DNA of 64,000 nucleotides from Oceanospirillum sp048270425 (GCA_048270425.1 JBLWSY010000003.1:186001-250000); one strand, 5' to 3'; counted from the stretch's first letter, positions 8,786-17,841 are shown. Notes: a model not told the origin generated them from the sequence alone. Made by a program: numbers and translations.

Positions 8786-9097
8786 ATGGCAAATCAATTC
8801 TTTCCCGACTTTTCATTATTCGCTCAGGCAATTCCTCAAGCGTTCCCGATGCAGAAAGTTCAGCAACACTGGCTGGATGGCGTGAACAATCTGGTTAATC
8901 TGGAACTGGAAGCGATGATGGAATACAACCACCTCTGGTTCTCACTCTGGCAGGACTGTGCGTCCGGCGATCAGGAAGTGTGTCACGAACGCCTGATTGA
9001 CCACTGGGCAAACCATCATAAGTTGCTAATAGATCACCAGAAACGTCGCGAAGCGGTGATGAGTGAATGGAAAGAGCATATTGAAGAGGTTCTTTAG
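8786..9097 (+). CDS. Small hypothetical protein, possibly phasin-like
   Basis: 103 residues, acidic and helical, rich in Trp, His and Gln; no signal peptide or membrane segment. I do not recognise the family with certainty. The N-terminus MANQFFPDFSLFAQAIPQAF, followed by an amphipathic helix (HWLDGVNNLVNLELEAMMEY), recalls short phasin-type polyester-granule proteins. The His/Glu-rich C-terminus does not clearly fit. It has its own ribosome-binding site and is bounded by terminators on both sides, so it is probably a single-gene transcript. No polyester synthase gene is nearby to support a phasin role. Confidence 0.7.
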   Translation: MANQFFPDFSLFAQAIPQAFPMQKVQQHWLDGVNNLVNLELEAMMEYNHLWFSLWQDCASGDQEVCHERLIDHWANHHKLLIDHQKRREAVMSEWKEHIEEVL

Positions 9098-9172
9098 CCT
9101 CTATCAGATATTCGACTTTCGACAGCACAGGCTGTCTCGCCTCGGAAGCCAGAGGCCAATCACTGAATAAAC

Positions 9173-9206
9173 AAAAACGGCCATCACAACGATGGCCGTT
9201 TTTTTT
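9173..9206. terminator. Bidirectional terminator between the small protein gene and cysN
   Basis: Arms aaaaacggccatc (9173-9185) and gatggccgttttt (9191-9203) with loop acaac. There are A and T runs on both sides, serving the convergent genes at 9097 (+) and 9255 (-). Confidence 0.9.
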
Positions 9207-9254
9207 GTGCTTTTACGCAGCAATTCAGGGATCTTGCGACCTCTGAGAGAAAGA

Positions 9255-10676
9255 TTACTTCAGCAGTTCGCTGATATCTTTCGCTTCCCAGTGCGGGAAG
9301 TGCTTACGGATCAGGCTGTTCAATTCCAGTTCAAAGGCACTGATAGAACCTGCCGCCGTTTGTGCGCCAGCTTCTGCTACCGAGTCGATCATACCTGCGC
9401 CAACAGTGATGTTGCTCAGACGGTCGATCACGATAAAGCTGCCGGTAAACTTGCTCTCTTTGTACGCATCGAACACAACCGGAGCGGTCAGTTCAACGGT
9501 TACCAGAGCGATGCCGTTCAGCGGCAGTTCACGGCTTGCAGATTTTTCCATGGTGTTCACATCGATCTGGTGCTCAATGTGCGTCACATAACCACTGGTA
9601 AAGTGGGTACCCACTTTGAAGCTGTACTGCTTGCCCAGCTCCAGAGGTTGCTCATGCATCCAAACCATGTGCGCGCTGAAGCTGTTGCTGACCTGAGCTT
9701 CGCTACCGGTTTCAACCAGTACATCACCACGGGAGATATCGATCTCGTCGTTCAGGGTGATGGTTACCGCCTGGCCCGGCTGCGCCTGCTCCAGCTCACC
9801 ATCATAAGTCACGATGGATTTAACGGTGCTGGTTTTACCGGAAGGCAGCGCAGTCACAGACTGACCTTTCTTAACCAGACCCGCTGCGACAGTACCGCAG
9901 AAGCCACGGAAGTCCAGATTCGGACGGTTCACGTACTGCACAGGGAAACGTAAGCTATCCAGAGCGATATCGTGGCTGACTTCCACATTCTCCAGAATTT
10001 CCATCAGCGGCTCACCTGTGTACCAGGACATGAGTTCGCTGTTAGCAGTTACGTTTTCGCCTTTCAGTGCAGAAACCGGTACGAAACGGGTATCCGGCAG
10101 ATCCAGATCTTTAGCAAACTCTTTGTAGTCCGCTACGATTTCGTCATAACGGGCCTGGGAGTAATCCACCAGATCCATTTTGTTAACCGCAACGATCACG
10201 TGCTTAATACCCAGCAGAGAGGCGATAAAGCTGTGACGACGGGTCTGAGTCAGTACGCCGTGACGGGCGTCGATCAGAATAATCGCCAGCGATGCGGTAG
10301 ACGCACCGGTCGCCATGTTACGGGTGTACTGCTCGTGTCCCGGAGTATCGGCGATGATGAACTTACGCTTCTCGGTAGAGAAGTAACGGTAAGCCACATC
10401 GATGGTGATGCCCTGCTCACGCTCGGACTGCAGGCCATCTACCAGCAATGCCAGATCGATCTCTTCGCCGGTGGTACCGCTTTTTTTACTGTCACGGCTG
10501 ATTGCTGCCAGCTGATCTTCATAGATCATTTTGGAATCGTGCAGCAGACGGCCGATCAGCGTACTTTTACCGTCATCAACACTGCCACAGGTGATAAAGC
10601 GCAGCAGGTCTTTCTGTTCGTGTTGTTTCAGATACGCTTCAATATCTTCCGCAATCAGATCGGATTGGTGAGACAT
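9255..10676 (-). CDS. cysN: Sulfate adenylyltransferase subunit 1 (GTPase)
   Basis: 473 residues, E. coli CysN length (475). It is the GTPase subunit that drives formation of adenosine 5'-phosphosulfate from ATP and sulfate together with CysD. The EF-Tu-like G domain has the P-loop GSVDDGKSTLIGRLL, switch II DTPGHEQY and base-recognition motif NKMD. Two beta-barrel domains follow. No APS kinase domain is fused to the C-terminus, unlike the CysNC form. It lies 27 bases downstream of cysD, so they form an operon. Confidence 0.97.
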   Translation of the reverse strand: MSHQSDLIAEDIEAYLKQHEQKDLLRFITCGSVDDGKSTLIGRLLHDSKMIYEDQLAAISRDSKKSGTTGEEIDLALLVDGLQSEREQGITIDVAYRYFSTEKRKFIIADTPGHEQYTRNMATGASTASLAIILIDARHGVLTQTRRHSFIASLLGIKHVIVAVNKMDLVDYSQARYDEIVADYKEFAKDLDLPDTRFVPVSALKGENVTANSELMSWYTGEPLMEILENVEVSHDIALDSLRFPVQYVNRPNLDFRGFCGTVAAGLVKKGQSVTALPSGKTSTVKSIVTYDGELEQAQPGQAVTITLNDEIDISRGDVLVETGSEAQVSNSFSAHMVWMHEQPLELGKQYSFKVGTHFTSGYVTHIEHQIDVNTMEKSASRELPLNGIALVTVELTAPVVFDAYKESKFTGSFIVIDRLSNITVGAGMIDSVAEAGAQTAAGSISAFELELNSLIRKHFPHWEAKDISELLK

Positions 10677-10703
10677 TTTGTGTCCTCTATAAACTTAAAT
10701 CTT

Positions 10704-11615
10704 TTAGAAATAACCTTCGCGCTTTTTCTCTTCCATAGAACCGGTACCGTCGTGGTCAATCACACGGCCCTGACGCTCGGAAGTCGTGGTCAGCAGCATT
10801 TCCTGAATAATGTCCGGCAGTGTTGCAGCGGTAGATTCCACCGCACCGGTCAGCGGGTAACAACCCAGCGTACGGAAACGCACGGAACGCATCTCTGGTT
10901 TCTCGCCTTCTGCCAGCGGCATACGGTCGTCATCCACCATGATCAGGGTGCCGTCACGCTCAACCACAGGGCGCTCTGCTGAGTAGTACAGAGGTACAAT
11001 CGGAATCTCTTCCAGATAGATGTACTGCCAGATATCCAGCTCGGTCCAGTTGGACAGCGGGAATACACGGATCGATTCGTCTTTGTTGACCTTGCCGTTA
11101 AACAGGTTCCACAGCTCCGGACGCTGGTTTTTCGGGTCCCAACGGTGGAATTTGTCACGGAAGGAGTAAACACGCTCTTTCGCGCGGGATTTCTCTTCGT
11201 CACGACGTGCACCACCGAAAGCAGCATCAAAGCGGTACTTATTCAGTGCCTGCTTCAGAGCATCGGTTTTCATCACGTCGGTGTACTTACGGCTGCCGTG
11301 ATCAAACGGGTTGATATTCGCTGCGCGACCTTCCTCGTTGGTATGAACAATCAGGTCCATACCGGCTTCCTTCGCCATCTTGTCGCGGAATTCGATCATT
11401 GCACGGAATTTCCACGTGGTATCAACGTGCATCAGCGGAAACGGAGGCGTTCCCGGATAGAAGGCTTTACGGGCCAGATGCAGCATTACCGCAGAGTCTT
11501 TACCGACAGAGTACAGCATTACCGGATTATCAAACTCAGCAGCTACTTCCCGAATAATGTGGATGCTCTCGGCTTCCAGCTGTTTCAGGTGAGTCAGGCG
11601 TTCGGGCGATATCAT
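10704..11615 (-). CDS. cysD: Sulfate adenylyltransferase subunit 2
   Basis: 303 residues. Catalytic adenylyl-transfer subunit of ATP sulfurylase, working with CysN at the first step of assimilatory sulfate reduction. It belongs to the PP-loop ATP pyrophosphatase family, with SVGKDSAVMLHLARKAFYPG near residue 37. The conserved GGARRDEEKSRAKERVYSFR segment and the basic C-terminus (EEKKREGYF) are intact. The ribosome-binding site is aggag, about 11 bases before the ATG. First gene of the cysDN unit. Confidence 0.97.
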   Translation of the reverse strand: MISPERLTHLKQLEAESIHIIREVAAEFDNPVMLYSVGKDSAVMLHLARKAFYPGTPPFPLMHVDTTWKFRAMIEFRDKMAKEAGMDLIVHTNEEGRAANINPFDHGSRKYTDVMKTDALKQALNKYRFDAAFGGARRDEEKSRAKERVYSFRDKFHRWDPKNQRPELWNLFNGKVNKDESIRVFPLSNWTELDIWQYIYLEEIPIVPLYYSAERPVVERDGTLIMVDDDRMPLAEGEKPEMRSVRFRTLGCYPLTGAVESTAATLPDIIQEMLLTTTSERQGRVIDHDGTGSMEEKKREGYF

Positions 11616-11935
11616 CGTTGTGATCCACTCCTGCTAAAGGTCATAAGCGAGCCCGACAAGTGCGGGCTGTTTAAGTCAAAATCTGTGATTGCAGACTGAA
11701 CCGGTTTGCGAATTAGGCAAATGCTGTAGCCGATGAAAAGCTGCAGAGGTCCCAGTGGGTGCAATTTTAATAGGTGTAGTAAAAACGGAATCCTTAATTA
11801 CGTCAAATTATTTAAAATCATTGTCTGATAACTTTTTAGCATAAAGGATTGAAAGACAAGATACCGGTATCAGGCGGGAAAATCTCTGCGACCAAGGGCT
11901 TGATGCCTGTGTATCGGAACTGGCCGCAACCCCGA
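11616..11935. other. cysDN upstream region
   Basis: About 320 bases between cpdA and cysD on the same strand, AT-rich in the middle (11760-11850). This is where the cysDN promoter and any CysB site should lie. I cannot define a convincing site by eye, because CysB sites are poorly conserved. No gene is visible. Confidence 0.4.
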
Positions 11936-12733
11936 TTAAAAGTGCTGTTTCAGTCGCTCTACCCGACTTGTCACAACACCATCGTCAGACAGGTCAAAAC
12001 AGCGGTAACCAGGTGCCTGCTCATCCAGTTCAAAGTCATTAATATCCGCCCTGAACTGAATGCTGGTTGCCGGTGTGGTGAACAGGGTCAGGCCATCACG
12101 CTCGATCTGCTGATCCTGATGCACATGCCCGCAAATCACTGCTTTCACCTGAGGCTGCTGACACAGGGTCTGCCAAAGCCAGCCATCATCCTGCAGAGGA
12201 ATATTGTCGATACCGGCAACCCGATCAGGATCACTCAGCTCAGAATAGAAAAAACCTTTTCGTTCCGGTCCCACCAACAGGGGGTGATGATGCACCGCTA
12301 CCGTCTGAAAATGGGCTTTAGGATCAGACAAAGCAACCTGCAGTGCCTGACGCTCACTATCAGCCAGTTCGCCATGGGGGCTTCCGGAATTAGAATTCAG
12401 CAGCAACCACTGCCAGTTACCAACCACCACTGAAGGCTCCGGTGTTTTACACTCTGCCATCAGCTCCGGGGCGTCATGATTTCCGGGAATCCACTGCCAG
12501 CTCGTGCCCGTCTGATCCATACGTTCCGCCAGCCTGCGGTAAACCTCCCGGGCAGCTTCCGGGCTGTGATCCTGACAGAGGTCTCCTGTCAGCAAATAGA
12601 GATCCGGTTGCCCCTCACAGGCTATCTGCGCCAGCAAGCGATTCAGATTGCGCCATGGATTCTGTCCCTTAAAGTCCTGGCTAATATCAGCAAGCAGGTG
12701 CAGATCGGTGAGCTGGATAACAGAAACAGACAT
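11936..12733 (-). CDS. cpdA: 3',5'-cyclic-AMP phosphodiesterase
   Basis: 265 residues. Class III cyclic-nucleotide phosphodiesterase of the calcineurin-like superfamily, hydrolysing cAMP and so tuning Crp signalling. The dimetal ligands are intact: DLHL near residue 10, GDLCQD, GNHD near 84, the HHHPLLVG block, and GHVHQDQ near 200. The context nudF-yqiB-cpdA on one strand matches E. coli. A hairpin terminator lies between yqiB and this gene, so cpdA may have its own promoter or depend on read-through. Confidence 0.95.
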   Translation of the reverse strand: MSVSVIQLTDLHLLADISQDFKGQNPWRNLNRLLAQIACEGQPDLYLLTGDLCQDHSPEAAREVYRRLAERMDQTGTSWQWIPGNHDAPELMAECKTPEPSVVVGNWQWLLLNSNSGSPHGELADSERQALQVALSDPKAHFQTVAVHHHPLLVGPERKGFFYSELSDPDRVAGIDNIPLQDDGWLWQTLCQQPQVKAVICGHVHQDQQIERDGLTLFTTPATSIQFRADINDFELDEQAPGYRCFDLSDDGVVTSRVERLKQHF

Positions 12734-12769
12734 GGCTTACGAAAATCCTGAGCAAGTATGTGAGAAGTG

Positions 12770-12799
12770 AAAAAGGCTTCCGGCACAGCATGGAAGCCT
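12770..12799 (-). terminator. Hairpin terminator between yqiB and cpdA
   Basis: Arms aggcttcc (12774-12781) and ggaagcct (12792-12799) with a 10-base loop. On the minus strand it is followed by a run of five T. Confidence 0.65.
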
Positions 12800-12846
12800 G
12801 TCATGTGGGTAAATTAAGAAGGCCGGTTCAAGGCATCCTTGTAACC

Positions 12847-13368
12847 TTAGTACGATAGGTTAACTGGCTCAGCAATATGGCCATACTGCTGCAGGTGGGC
12901 CAGCCACTCTCCCAGAAACAGATTGATCTGCAGCTTCTCATCCGGCTGACGCATCTTGTCATTAGGGTAGAGATAACGACCTTCAAAATGACGCTGCTTC
13001 TGATAACCCACCACCTCGGCCATGCGGGCATCGTGATACATACGCACCGAAAGCTCCGGCTGGCTAAGCCAATGGCCCCAGCTGTCTTTCTGGAAAATTC
13101 GTAACAACGTGGTGTATTTACTGCGCTCAGTGACCTTTATCACCAGTTCCCCCAGGTGCAGGGATTCATCACTGACCGCAAAATGCCATTGTTGAGATTC
13201 GTCCAGATCCGGTAACAATTTCATCAGGCGCAGATAGTTGGCTTCACACTCCGCCATCTGTTTCTTCAGATCAACGGCGTAATTGGGTTTGGTTCGCCAG
13301 CCATTATGTTGCTGCCAACTGCCAAAACGATTGCCGGATACCGGCTTTTTATCGGAATTTGAATTCAT
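12847..13368 (-). CDS. yqiB: DUF1249 family protein YqiB
   Basis: 173 residues, soluble, matching the DUF1249 family. Typical segments are YAVDLKKQMAECEANYLRL near residue 30, then LVIKVTERSKYTTLLRI and FEGRYLYPNDKMRQPDEK, and finally NLFLGEWLAHLQQYG. The biochemical role is not established. It sits between nudF and cpdA as in enterobacteria, which supports the identification. The first ~20 residues are a variable polar tail. Confidence 0.9.
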   Translation of the reverse strand: MNSNSDKKPVSGNRFGSWQQHNGWRTKPNYAVDLKKQMAECEANYLRLMKLLPDLDESQQWHFAVSDESLHLGELVIKVTERSKYTTLLRIFQKDSWGHWLSQPELSVRMYHDARMAEVVGYQKQRHFEGRYLYPNDKMRQPDEKLQINLFLGEWLAHLQQYGHIAEPVNLSY

Positions 13369-13457
13369 AGGGAAACACTCCCGCTACAGCAGGCTGACCT
13401 TGGCTGTAAACATCACCAAACATAACGATCAGGCCTGTATATCCAGATAATCAGGAT

Positions 13458-14090
13458 CTAAGCGCAGTACTCCTGCTGTAAGCGTTGCCGGTTAAGCTGC
13501 AGCCACTGCAAACCGATAATGGCCATGGCATTATTAATGCGGCCATCCTCAAGTCCCTTAAAGGCTTCGTCAGTGTCGATCAGCTCAACGCGAATATCTT
13601 CATTTTCCTCTTCCAGGCCGTAGATCCCTTCCTGAATCTCACGACTGTCGATAATGCCCAGAAAAAGGTCGATCTGTTCATCCATACCACCGGGACTGAC
13701 CCAGTATTTGTAGAGATGTTCAAGGTGAAGCACTTTACAGCCGGCTTCTTCTTCGGCTTCCCGATGCACCACATTTTCATTAGTCTCACCGGGTTCAGTC
13801 ATCCCCGCCACCAGTTCAAACTGCCAGGGGCTTTTGGATGAATCATAAACACAGCCGGGACGAAACTGTTCCAGCATCAACAACTTATCGGCGACAGGAT
13901 CATACAGGAGTGCGCCAACAGCGTTGCCACGAACAAACACCTCACGGCTCATCACTTCCGACCAACCGCCATCAAAGCGACGTGTTTTCAGGCGCAGTTT
14001 ATCGAAACGGAAGAAACCCTGAAATACCGTGTTTTTTTCGATAATTTCAACAGCGTCCTGATGAAACGTTGGTGTTAATTTTTTACTCAT
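13458..14090 (-). CDS. nudF: ADP-ribose pyrophosphatase (Nudix hydrolase)
   Basis: 210 residues from the chosen ATG at 14090 (MSKKLTPTF). AAGGA lies eight bases upstream, and the length matches E. coli NudF (209). The frame stays open to 14135, but that extension would include the ribosome-binding site. It cleaves ADP-ribose to AMP and ribose-5-phosphate. The Nudix box begins at GMTEPGETNENVVHREAEEE with the REAEEEAG metal-binding helix intact. First of the nudF-yqiB-cpdA run. Confidence 0.95.
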   Translation of the reverse strand: MSKKLTPTFHQDAVEIIEKNTVFQGFFRFDKLRLKTRRFDGGWSEVMSREVFVRGNAVGALLYDPVADKLLMLEQFRPGCVYDSSKSPWQFELVAGMTEPGETNENVVHREAEEEAGCKVLHLEHLYKYWVSPGGMDEQIDLFLGIIDSREIQEGIYGLEEENEDIRVELIDTDEAFKGLEDGRINNAMAIIGLQWLQLNRQRLQQEYCA

Positions 14091-14314
14091 TGTCATTCCT
14101 TCTTGGCAACAGCCTTTCAGCATAGCAAGTTTCAAATAACACTCAAGAAGCCTATTCCGGGGAAAAACTCAACTCACCGGATAAATTCCGCGCACTATAC
14201 TAGTGAGTGTAAGGGACTAAGACAGCACAACGGAGTGAACGTACCGGCCAGCGATAATACACACTTCCAGCGGGCGGAGCTTTTATTTCTGGCGGATAGA
14301 TACCGGAGGCAACG

Positions 14315-15130
14315 ATGGCGTTTGTACAGCTCAACTATCTGAATCAGCGCCCACTGGCATTACTCGCAGGAGCCGAAGGAAATGTCCCTGCCCTTAAGGC
14401 CTGCCTGCATCAGGCCAGAAGACAAGGTGCGGGCATTCGACTCTTTCTGGGCAATGCATTTGGCGCTTTTGGGCACAGCGATGAAACCTTGTATCAGCTG
14501 GAAACTCAGTGTACCTGGCTGGTCAGAGGGCAGCATGAACGCTTACTGCTTCAACGTTTCAGTCCTCGTCACGGCTCTTTGCATAACAACGCCACAACGA
14601 CCCTGTTCGACACGCCAGACGAACATGCATGGCAATGGCTGGATAATGACACCCGGTTGCGACGAGCACAAAGCAGCTTCAGCTATCACAACATTGGTCA
14701 TCTGTGTCAGTGGGCAGATTTGATACGGCTACAAACTCCCAATGGGGCGATATTGGCCTGTCATGACTCCCCAGATTACCTCTTTCCCGGCACACTGAAT
14801 CAAGACAGCCTCGATAAGAGCCGGATTCTGCACTGGCTGGATCAGTATCATTGCCAGGGACTGATTATCGGAAGTGATCACCAGCCCTGGATCGAACACC
14901 TGTCGGAAGGTCGGTTTATTGCCAGCTGTGGTGCCAGTGGATTCGCCAGCCACCCACTGTACTCTGATGTTCATTATCTGCTGATTGAGCCTTTCAGAGA
15001 CAAACTGATACCCAGAGTTGAGCGCGTCACCTACGATGTAAAGAACTGGGCCGACCAGCTGCATACCGAAGGTGTTTCATCTTTGCTCACCTATCCTTTG
15101 TTAAAAGGACTGCCCCCACCGGATAATTAA
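14315..15130 (+). CDS. Calcineurin-like phosphoesterase-fold protein with degenerate metal site
   Basis: 271 residues. Segments align in order with YfcE/ApaH-type phosphoesterases, but most ligands are changed. LLAGAEGN (16-23) stands where SDIHGN is expected, so Asp becomes Gly and His becomes Glu. FLGNAFG (44-50) replaces LGDLVG, so Asp becomes Asn. VRGQHE (70-75) replaces VRGNHD, so Asn becomes Gln. CHDSP (149-153) keeps the His. IIGSDHQP (184-191) replaces FGHTHRP, losing one His. The closing CGASGFASHPLYSD matches the PGSVGxPR block. The start is set by GGAGG upstream of the ATG. It is divergent from nudF. Likely a non-catalytic or altered member; no function is assigned. Confidence 0.8.
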   Translation: MAFVQLNYLNQRPLALLAGAEGNVPALKACLHQARRQGAGIRLFLGNAFGAFGHSDETLYQLETQCTWLVRGQHERLLLQRFSPRHGSLHNNATTTLFDTPDEHAWQWLDNDTRLRRAQSSFSYHNIGHLCQWADLIRLQTPNGAILACHDSPDYLFPGTLNQDSLDKSRILHWLDQYHCQGLIIGSDHQPWIEHLSEGRFIASCGASGFASHPLYSDVHYLLIEPFRDKLIPRVERVTYDVKNWADQLHTEGVSSLLTYPLLKGLPPPDN

Positions 15131-15306
15131 GGCATTTTAGTGGTCTAGAAGGTGCTCAATAAAATGAAAGCACCCTAGTGAGCCAGATCAAATTAAAAAC
15201 AGACACAGAAAATACATGTAACACAATATGACGGAATTCATGCAGTTTTATTGCAAACACAAGGGTTAAAATTCACTATTAGGCAACGGAATAATAACAA
15301 CAAACA

Positions 15307-15354
15307 AAAAGCTGAATTTTTAACAGGTTAAGAACTTCTAACCCTTCAGCTTTT
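15307..15354 (+). terminator. Long hairpin in the gap before the chemoreceptor gene
   Basis: Outer arms aaaagctgaa (15307-15316) and ttcagctttt (15345-15354) are perfect. Inner arms ggtta (15326-15330) and taacc (15339-15343) form a second stem. It ends in four T, so it could terminate the upstream gene or act in the chemoreceptor leader. The rest of the 280-base gap shows nothing. Confidence 0.45.
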
Positions 15355-15410
15355 ACCAAGAAGTCCCGAATTAGAACTATAACGACTAAGTCATAAGAGC
15401 GAGCGTTGCA

Positions 15411-17045
15411 ATGTATAACCTCCTGGGCAATATCAAAATCAAGTACAAACTCTGGGTCATTATCGGCCTGATGGCGATGGGTACTGCTGTTCTGATCAGT
15501 GTTTCCCTGATGTCACTGAAAGACAATCTACTGGAAGACCGTAAGATCAAAACCAAGCATGTTGTTGAAACCGTGCACGGTTTTCTTGACCACTATTACG
15601 GGTTGGAAAAATCCGGTCAGTTAACCCGGGAACAAGCACAACAGGCTGCTCAGAAAGCGATTGAGAGCCTACGTTACGACCAGGACGAATATTTCTGGAT
15701 CAACGACATGAATGCCGTCGTTGTTATGCATCCGATAAAACCCGCACTTAATGGTAAAGACCTGACCAATCTGGAAGACGCCAATGGCAAAAAAATCTTC
15801 AGTGAATTTGTTGGCGTCGTAAAAGCCTCTGGCGAAGGATACGTAAACTATCTTTGGCCAAAACCCGGCCATGACGCACCTCAGGCCAAAGTCTCCTACG
15901 TAAAAGGTTTTGCCCCTTGGGGCTGGATTGTCGGTAACGGTATCTACCTGAACGATATGGACGATATCTTCTGGAAGACGCTGCTGCATTACTCAGTTAC
16001 TGTAGGCATTCTAAGCTTGCTGATCGGCGGCCTTGCGCTGTTTATCATTCATATCATCACGGTCCAGATCACCACACTGAAAAACACTATGGTTGCAGTC
16101 AAAGACTCTGGCGACCTGCGTGAACGTGTGGATATTAATACCACCGACGAATTGGGCGATATGGCTGGTGCATTCAATCATATGATGGATAAATTCCAGA
16201 ATATTGTGAACTCAGTTGACCGATCGACTCAACAACTGTCTCACGCCATTACTCAGATGTCTGAGATCACCGAAAGCACCATTGATGGCGTTACCCGTCA
16301 ACGCTCTGAAACCGAGCAAAGTGCCGCAGGAATGAACGAAATGGCAGCCTCGGCTCAGCAAACGGCTCATATTGCGGACCAGGCTAACGAAACTACCCGT
16401 CAGGCCCATGAACAAACGGAAAATGGCCTGCGCATTGTAGAAGAAGCGACCGGCAGTATCAGTGAGCTGGCCGATGAAGTAGAAGAAGCCAGCAATGTCA
16501 TTAACGCGCTGGAAGATCACACCGCGAAGATTGAAAGCATTCTGGATGTGATCGGCGGTATCTCTGAACAAACCAACCTACTGGCCTTGAATGCCGCGAT
16601 CGAAGCAGCCCGCGCTGGTGAACAGGGTCGCGGTTTTGCAGTGGTCGCCGATGAAGTACGTCAGTTGGCACAACGCTCTGCAGAGTCCACTCAGCAGATT
16701 CAGGAGATGATTCACGAACTGCAAAGCCGCTCAAAAGTAGCCGTGGATGTAATGAATACCAGCCGAACTAAAGCTGAAACCACCGTGACAAAGGCCAACG
16801 AAGCCGGTGAGGCATTCCGCACCATCGCAGAATCCATGCAGCAGATCAGCTCGCTCAATGCCCAGATTATGAACGCTGCCGATGAGCAAAGTAGCGTAGC
16901 CGATGAGATGAGCCGGAATCTGGTATCCATCTCCAGCGTTTCGGAAGAAACAGAGCAAGGCACTGCACTGATTCGGGAGTCAGGTCGGGAGCTGCAGCAA
17001 AATGCTCAAAACCTTGAAGTATTGATTAAACAGTTCAAAACCTGA
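15411..17045 (+). CDS. Methyl-accepting chemotaxis protein with single-Cache sensor domain
   Basis: 544 residues. TM1 is about residues 12-32. A periplasmic sCache_2-type ligand domain (about 35-190) carries YFWINDMNAVVVMHP and WIVGNGIYLNDMDDIFW. TM2 is about 195-217. A HAMP segment then leads to the cytoplasmic signalling coiled coil with the conserved tip EQTNLLALNAAIEAARAGEQ and GRGFAVVADEVRQLAQRS. Such receptors pass ligand occupancy to CheA/CheW; no che genes are in the window. The ligand is unknown; sCache domains often bind small carboxylates. The ribosome-binding site is weak. Confidence 0.95.
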   Translation: MYNLLGNIKIKYKLWVIIGLMAMGTAVLISVSLMSLKDNLLEDRKIKTKHVVETVHGFLDHYYGLEKSGQLTREQAQQAAQKAIESLRYDQDEYFWINDMNAVVVMHPIKPALNGKDLTNLEDANGKKIFSEFVGVVKASGEGYVNYLWPKPGHDAPQAKVSYVKGFAPWGWIVGNGIYLNDMDDIFWKTLLHYSVTVGILSLLIGGLALFIIHIITVQITTLKNTMVAVKDSGDLRERVDINTTDELGDMAGAFNHMMDKFQNIVNSVDRSTQQLSHAITQMSEITESTIDGVTRQRSETEQSAAGMNEMAASAQQTAHIADQANETTRQAHEQTENGLRIVEEATGSISELADEVEEASNVINALEDHTAKIESILDVIGGISEQTNLLALNAAIEAARAGEQGRGFAVVADEVRQLAQRSAESTQQIQEMIHELQSRSKVAVDVMNTSRTKAETTVTKANEAGEAFRTIAESMQQISSLNAQIMNAADEQSSVADEMSRNLVSISSVSEETEQGTALIRESGRELQQNAQNLEVLIKQFKT

Positions 17046-17073
17046 TCGGGTTTAAGCGAGGCGGATTTCCATT

Positions 17074-17113
17074 AGCCTGTGCGCCGTTTTAAAATCGGCC
17101 ACAGGCTTTTTTA
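17074..17113 (+). terminator. Terminator of the chemoreceptor gene
   Basis: The stem agcctgtg...cacaggct encloses a second complementary segment, and is followed by tttttta. Confidence 0.85.
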
Positions 17114-17168
17114 TTGCTCAGACAAAATTCCTTAACAAACACCGAAGCCAAAGGAGACTGACTCCTGT

Positions 17169-17696
17169 ATGAAAGGGCGCAATATGCAACGCTGGCGGGA
17201 TCCTGCTAAAGATCCACGGCGTGAAAAAAAGACTAACCTGATCACACCGGAAGGTTATGAAGCACTGCAAAGCGAACGTAATTTTCTCTGGAAGGTCCGT
17301 CATCCTGAGTTAGCCCAGAAAGTGCAGGAAGCCGCTGCTCAGGGCGACCGCAGCGAGAACGCAGATTACACCTATAACAAACAGCTGCTGAATAAGACAC
17401 TGGGGCGCATCCGGCATCTGGACAAGCGACTGGATGCGTTAACGGTTGTGGATAAAAAACCTGACGATCTGGAGCGCATTTTCTTCTCAGCGAGGGTAGA
17501 GCTTGAAGACGATGATGGCAAGCTGATGAAAATCCGTATTGTCGGCCCGGATGAAGCCGACCTCAAAGAGGGTAAAATCAATATCGATTCCCCCATGGCG
17601 CGCTCATTATTGGGTAAAACACTGGACGATGAGATTCGGGTGCAGGCTCCCGGCGGTGAACAGATTTATTACGTATTGTCGGTGGCTTACGATTAA
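17169..17696 (+). CDS. greB: Transcription elongation factor GreB
   Basis: 175 residues from the ATG at 17169; a second ATG at 17184 (MQRWRDPAKDP) with AAGGG upstream is equally plausible. It rescues backtracked RNA polymerase by stimulating intrinsic transcript cleavage. The N-terminal coiled coil runs from LITPEGYEAL to about residue 90, with the acidic tip in QGDRSENADYTYNKQLL that inserts into the polymerase channel. The C-terminal FKBP-like domain has RIVGPDEAD and ISIDSPMAR-like INIDSPMARSLLGK. GreB is preferred over GreA because of the tip and the basic N-terminus. Confidence 0.93.
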   Translation: MKGRNMQRWRDPAKDPRREKKTNLITPEGYEALQSERNFLWKVRHPELAQKVQEAAAQGDRSENADYTYNKQLLNKTLGRIRHLDKRLDALTVVDKKPDDLERIFFSARVELEDDDGKLMKIRIVGPDEADLKEGKINIDSPMARSLLGKTLDDEIRVQAPGGEQIYYVLSVAYD

Positions 17697-17741
17697 CAGA
17701 GAGCCAATCCGGATCGGCTGACGATAACAACCCGCATCATT

Positions 17742-17786
17742 AAAAAAACCGCCCCTGACGACTTAAGTCGTCAGGGGCGGTTTTTA
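17742..17786. terminator. Strong bidirectional terminator between greB and the DUF2892 gene
   Basis: A near-perfect palindrome: aaaccgcccctgacgactt and its complement, with A and T runs at both ends. Confidence 0.92.
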
Positions 17787-17841
17787 ATTCAGATCGGATA
17801 TTCCGAAATGGATATGTGGGGTATGGCTATAGGTCTCTGCC

